Positions 54,981 through 58,903 of a DNA stretch of 58,903 bases are shown piece after piece. The stretch's first letter is position 1; each line of letters begins with the position of its first letter. The position numbers and the translations under genes are program-made. The notes below the pieces were generated by a model that ran no database searches, was not told the origin of the DNA, and was given only the letters and a program-made list of their open reading frames with translations. Source of the DNA: Verrucomicrobiota bacterium (GTDB taxonomy: Bacteria > Verrucomicrobiota > Verrucomicrobiia > Limisphaerales > J093); NCBI GenBank assembly GCA_012517065.1, contig JAAYVR010000227.1, positions 1 to 58,903 of the forward strand. The letters run 5' to 3'.

Positions 54981-56315
54981 TCAGTGCCCGGCGGTGATGG
55001 AAACAACGTTTTGCGGCCGTTGCGGCACGACGTCGAACCATAGCCGCGCCTCACTTTCGCTGACAAGCCCTCGGTAATTCGCGTGCAACATCGTCGGATC
55101 GTGGCCGGCCTGGCTTGCGGTCAAATTTTCGTCGTTCGTCAGCGCAAAATAGTGCGAAACCCAACCGTGCCGAAGACCGTTTCGACGATACGGTATGCCC
55201 AGCGACGTTCGCACTTTGTTGAATCTATAAAGATAAACTCCCCTTGTGTCCGTCCACACCCGCCCCGTTCGGCCTCGATACGGTTCAAGCCAGGCAGCCA
55301 GGGTTGGACACATCTTGACCAGCCGTCGGCTCCGAAGCTTGGCGATTTCGGCCCCGATTTCGATGTGCCCCTCGACGCTGAACACATTCGCCCAGCTCAT
55401 GCGAAGCGCTTCTTCAAGCCGCACGCCTCCGAATGCCTGCAACGCGATTATCGGCACAAGTTCAGCCGGCGCAGCATCAAGCAAGGCTCGCAGTTCGTTC
55501 ACACGATAAAAATCAACTCTTGCTCGAACAACCGGTTCTTTTTTCAACGCATCGCAATTGACCAGCTTGCTCGCTTGCGTCGGCTCGATGTAATCGCGCA
55601 ACGTACACCAACGCAAAAACTGTTTGATTGTTGCCCGCCTATCGTTTCGACTCTTGGCAGCCAGCCGGCCGAACTTCGACATGTGCAAGTCCAGCCCCTC
55701 GACACTCAAATGCCCGACCTGGCAATTCTGAAACGTATTGCAAAGCTCGATCAGATAATCTTCGACGATATCGACGTAACGCTCGCACAATGCCGGCCGG
55801 CCGCCGTTGTTCGACACGCTCTTGGCTCGTTGAAGCGCGACAAACGACTTCACGGCTTCATCAAGCCGCATCGGTTTGAGCTTGGCCATGACGCGCAGAT
55901 ACTGTTTCACGACATTCACCACCGACTCGCCATCACCAAGCAGCTTGGCGGCCTCGACGTATTCGCTCACGACTTGCGAGGCCGACATCTTCCTGCCCGT
56001 TGCCGCGTGAAGCTCTGCCAGCAAATCGCGAATTCCGAGCATGTCAGTCACTTCACGCGGCGTCAGCGCCCTCGATTCGGCGCCCCGGCACAGTTCGTCC
56101 AACACGGTTCTGGCGGCGTGGAGCGCATCCGAATACTTCTTGAACGACTCGACAACCCGTTTGCCCGCGGCGTAAAAGGCAACTCGATAACTAGGGTAGG
56201 CGGCTGTTCGGCCGTAGATGCGCACTTCGGCCCGCCGCTTGCGCAGTTTGACCGGGAATTTCATCTTGCCAGTCTTTTCGTCGGGAATCTGTGTCAAATT
56301 TGTGTCAGGAACCAC
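54981..56315 (-). CDS. tyrosine-type site-specific integrase of the element
   Basis: 444 aa from a GTG at 56315 with a GGGGGG ribosome-binding stretch close upstream. An ATG at 56264 (MKFPVKLRKRRAEVRIYG) is a good alternative and would leave the 19-bp arm repeat outside the gene. An N-terminal arm-binding-like domain (about 18-75) precedes a SAM-like core-binding domain (about 155-255) and the catalytic domain. Catalytic residues seen: Arg in FGGVRLEEAL, Arg382-His383 in RNGLRHGW (the usual first His is Asn379), His405 in AGHDP and Tyr414 in HANYRG. It acts on the tRNA-Gln 3' end, 27 bp from its own 5' end. Transcribed separately from the rest of the element. Confidence 0.92.
   Translation of the reverse strand: MVPDTNLTQIPDEKTGKMKFPVKLRKRRAEVRIYGRTAAYPSYRVAFYAAGKRVVESFKKYSDALHAARTVLDELCRGAESRALTPREVTDMLGIRDLLAELHAATGRKMSASQVVSEYVEAAKLLGDGESVVNVVKQYLRVMAKLKPMRLDEAVKSFVALQRAKSVSNNGGRPALCERYVDIVEDYLIELCNTFQNCQVGHLSVEGLDLHMSKFGRLAAKSRNDRRATIKQFLRWCTLRDYIEPTQASKLVNCDALKKEPVVRARVDFYRVNELRALLDAAPAELVPIIALQAFGGVRLEEALRMSWANVFSVEGHIEIGAEIAKLRSRRLVKMCPTLAAWLEPYRGRTGRVWTDTRGVYLYRFNKVRTSLGIPYRRNGLRHGWVSHYFALTNDENLTASQAGHDPTMLHANYRGLVSESEARLWFDVVPQRPQNVVSITAGH
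56290..56308 (+). other. arm-type repeat, right end of element
   Basis: Same 19 bp as 50343-50361, in the same orientation, 25 bp inside the right attachment core and overlapping the first codons of the long form of the integrase. Confidence 0.6.
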
Positions 56316-56333
56316 AGACCCCCCGTTTTCATT

Positions 56334-56368
56334 GGCTTTTTTGGCTGTCCGACCAGGATTCGAACCTG
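56334..56368 (-). other. attR: right attachment site within tRNA-Gln
   Basis: 35 bp identical to 50131-50165. It covers the 3' part of the intact tRNA-Gln (acceptor 3' strand and T arm) plus 8 bp beyond the CCA end. Confidence 0.92.
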
Positions 56369-56415
56369 GACTAAAGGCTCCAAAGACCTCTGTGCTACCG
56401 TTACACCATCGGACA
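56342..56415 (-). tRNA. tRNA-Gln (anticodon TTG)
   Basis: On the minus strand the gene begins TGTCCGA and ends TCGGACAGCCA, giving the U1-A72 pair typical of tRNA-Gln, with CCA encoded. The anticodon loop CTTTGGA gives TTG. The T arm is CCAGG TTCGAAT CCTGG. Its 3' end is the integration target of the 6.2-kb element, which keeps the gene intact. Confidence 0.95.
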
Positions 56416-56557
56416 AACCAGCGCTAAGTTACTCGCTAATTCCTACGGCGCAACGAGAAAAATCCCACCCCGGCAACCCTTCCGTGGAACCGACTTGCTG
56501 GCCCCGGTCACTAATTGCAATCTCGACTTTCGGCCGCAGGCTGCTAACTTCAATCCG

Positions 56558-57811
56558 GTGAGTTTTGCCATTGAATTGAGTTCGTTGCCGCTAAAAGCGC
56601 TGCTGGAACGCGCCCGCAGCGCAAACAGGCAGTCCGTTCTGGCGAGCCTTGCCTCGAACCGGCTCCGGTTGGAGGATTTTGCGCATCTGATTTCGCCCGC
56701 TGCGGCGGACCATCTCGAGGCGCTGGCGCGCCGTGCGCATTCAATCACAACGCAGCGGTTCGGCCGTGTCGTCAGGTTGTTCGCGCCGATTTACCTGTCC
56801 AATGAGTGCGTGAACAACTGCGCCTACTGCGGTTTCGCCCGATCCAACGCGATCCGGCGGGTCACCTTGACGCTCGAAGAGGTCTTGCAGGAAGCGCGCG
56901 CATTGAAAGCCCAAGGGTTCCGCAATCTGCTCCTGGTCGCCAGTGAACACCCAAAGTTGGCAGGCGTTGATTACCTCGAATCATGCGTTCGAATGCTTCA
57001 CGAGGAGATTCCGAGCCTGTCGCTCGAAGTGGGCGCATTGGACACGCCAGATTACCAGAGACTGGTCGCCGCAGGCGCCGAAGGATTGGTGATTTACCAG
57101 GAAACCTACGATCGCGCCGTGTACGCCGAATTGCATCGGGCCGGCCCGAAACGCAATTTCGACTGGCGCCTCGGATCGCCAGAACGCGCTTATGCAGCCG
57201 GGTTCAGAAGGCTGGGCATCGGCGCGCTGCTTGGATTGAACGACTGGCAGAGCGAGGCGATATGCGTTGCAGCGCACGCTGCACACCTGTTCCGCAATTG
57301 CTGGAGGTCTTACCTGACGATTTCGGTCCCCCGATTGCGCCCAAGCGCCGGACACTTCAGGCCAAGGTTTCCTGTGACAGACCGCGAACTCGCACAACTG
57401 GTCTGTGCGTTTCGGATTTTCCTGCCCGACGTTGGAATAGTCCTTTCGACTCGCGAAGCCGCCACTTTGCGGGATGGGTTGATTCCGTTGGGCATCACGT
57501 TGATGAGCGCAGGAAGTCACACCGAACCCGGCGGATACACCGGCGCAGGCCACGAGCACGTACACGCCGCCGACGAGTTTCCTGACCTTGACGACTCAGA
57601 CCAAACCGCCCGGACCACACAGGCCAAGAACACGGGCACTGATGCTACGGGCCAATTCGATGTCGCAGACAATCGAAGTCCGGCAGAGGTTGCGGACCGG
57701 ATCCGTCAACTCGGCTACGAACCTGTGTGGAAAGACTGGGATTTTGCATTTGGCGAAGAACCCACCGTTGAATCTGCCCAGGTAAATCGCGCACCCGCAT
57801 TTTCACCGTGA
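56558..57811 (+). CDS. thiH: 2-iminoacetate synthase ThiH
   Basis: 417 aa from a GTG at 56558; a TTG at 56495 would add 21 residues that look non-coding. A radical-SAM enzyme that splits tyrosine to dehydroglycine and p-cresol for the thiazole part of thiamine. The cluster motif is CVNNCAYC (Cys84, Cys88, Cys91), followed by GFRNLLLVASEHPK, YQETYD, and LSTREAATLRDG and TLMSAGSHTEPGGY near the end, all typical of ThiH. The stop overlaps the ThiS start (GTGA). No TPP riboswitch is visible upstream. Confidence 0.92.
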   Translation: MSFAIELSSLPLKALLERARSANRQSVLASLASNRLRLEDFAHLISPAAADHLEALARRAHSITTQRFGRVVRLFAPIYLSNECVNNCAYCGFARSNAIRRVTLTLEEVLQEARALKAQGFRNLLLVASEHPKLAGVDYLESCVRMLHEEIPSLSLEVGALDTPDYQRLVAAGAEGLVIYQETYDRAVYAELHRAGPKRNFDWRLGSPERAYAAGFRRLGIGALLGLNDWQSEAICVAAHAAHLFRNCWRSYLTISVPRLRPSAGHFRPRFPVTDRELAQLVCAFRIFLPDVGIVLSTREAATLRDGLIPLGITLMSAGSHTEPGGYTGAGHEHVHAADEFPDLDDSDQTARTTQAKNTGTDATGQFDVADNRSPAEVADRIRQLGYEPVWKDWDFAFGEEPTVESAQVNRAPAFSP

Positions 57812-58017
57812 ACAAAGAGTTTGTCATAGCCAACGGACGTCAAATTGCCATCGAGCTTCCATGTTCGTTGGAACAGTTCTTGGTCCTTCAAGAGCTCCCT
57901 GTTCGGAGTGTCGTGGTCGAACACAACGGCGACGCTGTGCCCCCGTCCGAGTTTGCGAAAAGAACACTCTCCCCGGGCGACAGACTTGAGATTGTGACGG
58001 TGGTTGCGGGCGGATAG
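57808..58017 (+). CDS. thiS: thiamine sulphur-carrier protein ThiS
   Basis: 69 aa from a GTG that overlaps the ThiH stop. A ubiquitin-like fold that carries sulphur as a C-terminal thiocarboxylate to thiazole synthase. The required C-terminal Gly-Gly is present (VTVVAGG), and the core SLEQFLVLQELPVRSVVVEH and SPGDRLEIV fits the family. The overlap suggests coupled translation with ThiH. No thiG or thiF follows. Confidence 0.9.
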   Translation: MNKEFVIANGRQIAIELPCSLEQFLVLQELPVRSVVVEHNGDAVPPSEFAKRTLSPGDRLEIVTVVAGG

Positions 58018-58307
58018 GGCCGAATCGCAGGAGCGTGTAGTCTATGCATTCGGAAGCGCGGCCCATTCCCGATAACCGTGCTGTCTTCGTCGGCACCTTT
58101 GTCGCAACCTTTGTTGGCCGCTAGAGCTGGACTCGGACGCTTGCGCCATCAGCCCGCTGCAACGCTCCTAGAAACCGGACATCCCAAATTCGGCTTCGCC
58201 CTGAAGGTGCGGAACTCGGAAACAGGCGTCCGGGCACAGGTGCCGGTGATCAGCAATCCAGCGCCGTCCTGCCATGCGTCCTTTCATTCACCGCATTGAA
58301 AGTTGAA
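58018..58307. other. gene-free stretch after thiS
   Basis: I see no gene, RNA or terminator. With the repeats at 58308-58560 and further unassigned sequence to 58719, it forms a 700-bp non-coding region between thiS and the RAYT transposase remnant. Confidence 0.4.
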
Positions 58308-58560
58308 TATCGTGTCTGTCACTCTATTTGCTCTGCACGCGCCAAAGCGCACCAACCCCTCGCGACGATCCCCGGCGACTTCACTCATTACACCACAATG
58401 CCCGCCCAGCCCGATTCAACCCGACCGCCACAATATCGTGTCTGTCACTCTATTTGCTCCGCCAACGCCAATCCACCACCAACCCCTCAAAACGATCCTC
58501 GGAAACTTCACCTCCGACCCAACAATGCCTGTTCAGCCGGCTTGAACACCCGTCCCACTG
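58308..58560 (+). repeat. tandem pair of about 126-bp repeats with GTGTCTGTC cores
   Basis: Two copies begin AATATCGTGTCTGTCACTCT at about 58308 and 58434. They share, in order, CTATTTGCTC, CACCAACCCCTC, ACGATCC and ACTTCAC. The core is the same as the window-wide REP-like element. The pair lies 160 bp downstream of a RAYT transposase gene, where such transposases often keep their cognate repeats. Confidence 0.72.
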
Positions 58561-58719
58561 CGGATCTCACCCCGATCACCGAGCTCACAAAGTCCGCAAT
58601 GACAACACGTGAAAACAATCCCCCATCACCGATCACCTTCACCAGGCCTTCGGCATCCCTCAACTCCGATCTCTGAAAACGTCCCTCTACCCCTTTGCTC
58701 GGCTTACTCCTCCCAGCCC

Positions 58720-58903
58720 TTACTCGATCGCTCTCACCTTCAGATCACGCAACACATAGATTTCTCCCAACAACATCCCGGGAATCTTCCTTGCTCCACT
58801 CTTCCGCTTCGGACCAAACAGCGGCCGATGCCTCTTGAACACCTCCTCGACAAACGCCCTGCTCCCCAACGCCACTCCGTCTGTTATGTGCCTGATCTTC
58901 AAC
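58720..58903 (-). CDS. C-terminus of a REP-associated tyrosine transposase (RAYT), partial
   Basis: The last 60 residues of a gene that starts beyond the right edge. RHITDGVALGSRAFVEEVF, then FGPKRKSGARKIPG and LRDLKV match the C-terminal signature I know from IS200-like Y1 transposases (TnpA_REP) of Verrucomicrobiota. RAYTs act as single-strand DNA endonucleases on REP hairpins and are thought to spread them. The catalytic HUH and Tyr parts are outside the window, so activity cannot be judged. Confidence 0.75.
   Translation of the reverse strand, partial: LKIRHITDGVALGSRAFVEEVFKRHRPLFGPKRKSGARKIPGMLLGEIYVLRDLKVRAIE

Larger units (their letters stand above)
50131..56368 (-). mobile_element. 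6.2-kb integrative, phage-satellite-like element in tRNA-Gln
   Basis: Bounded by a perfect 35-bp direct repeat (50131-50165 and 56334-56368) that includes the 3' end of tRNA-Gln; the intact tRNA is at the right end. A tyrosine integrase gene abuts the tRNA. Seven genes run in one direction with overlaps: integrase, HTH protein, two unknowns, a DnaB-N/RepA-like ATPase, then, after an array of 10-bp boxes, an unknown and a DUF5681 protein, closed by a terminator. There are no capsid, tail, portal, large terminase, lysis or conjugation genes. This set (integrate, replicate, possibly redirect packaging) is what phage satellites carry. A remnant prophage or a small integrative plasmid are alternatives. 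Confidence 0.85.

Noticed and set aside
50131-56368. Complete prophage
   Set aside because: No portal, capsid, tail, large terminase or lysis gene, and the 6.2 kb between exact attachment sites leaves no room for them.
56416-56557. TPP riboswitch upstream of thiH
   Set aside because: The conserved CTGAGA and ACCTGA-type blocks are not present in the 140 bp between tRNA-Gln and thiH.
58308-58560. CRISPR array
   Set aside because: Only two units of about 126 bp with unequal interior similarity; no short regular direct repeats with unique spacers and no cas genes.

Overview
The window looks like chromosomal DNA of a Verrucomicrobiota bacterium of the Pedosphaera/Limisphaera type. This is inferred from the gene families: DUF1080/TIM-barrel proteins, DUF4038 and DUF5060 glycosidases, a DUF6580 membrane protein, secreted proteins sharing a verrucomicrobial-looking C-terminal domain, and families of dispersed repeats whose spurious translations are typical of that phylum. 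No rRNA or marker gene is present to prove it.

Layout. 1-7 kb: a large secreted five-repeat protein, then a pfp-uppP gene pair. 7.7-15.4 kb: a short-chain dehydrogenase, tRNA-Val(GAC), a compact type II secretion/type IV pilus-like operon (one ATPase, two platform proteins, two pseudopilins and a small membrane protein), a GAF-adenylate cyclase and a cytochrome c. 15.9-21.1 kb: a Ski2-like helicase diverging from a DUF4038 glycosidase, a DUF6580 protein and a YfcE-like phosphodiesterase. 21.4-24.0 kb: a small integron with a deletion-inactivated intI remnant, an attI region and four cassettes, each ending in a recognisable attC. One cassette encodes a PD-(D/E)xK nuclease joined to a PUA/EVE-like domain. 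24.2-29.9 kb: an arabinoxylan-type operon (DUF5060 glycosidase, CE1-like esterase, GH43, GH10). 29.9-38.9 kb: an FG-GAP protein, a large clan-A glycosidase, a Tat-exported aldo/keto-reductase-like protein and a DUF1080-TIM protein, with repeat-packed intergenic regions between them. 38.9-49.6 kb: a hybrid histidine kinase, a Big_5 Ig-like protein, GAPDH, UbiD and a lamin-tail-domain protein.

50.1-56.4 kb is a 6.2-kb integrative element in the 3' end of tRNA-Gln(TTG). A 35-bp direct repeat bounds it, and a 19-bp arm-type repeat lies inside each end. All genes run the same way: a tyrosine integrase, a small HTH protein, two unknown proteins, a DnaB-N/RepA-like ATPase, an iteron-like array, an unknown protein, a DUF5681 (small-terminase-like) protein and a terminator. 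Replication, integration and a packaging-like gene without any capsid or tail gene suggest a phage-satellite-like island. The window ends with thiH-thiS and, at the right edge, the C-terminus of a REP-associated (RAYT) transposase beside a tandem pair of the GTGTCTGTC-type repeats scattered through the whole window.

The two accessory loci, the integron with its nuclease-EVE cassette and the tRNA-Gln island with its iterons, are the most interesting parts. The dispersed repeats form at least three modular families; copies of two of them sit directly against both flanks of the integron.
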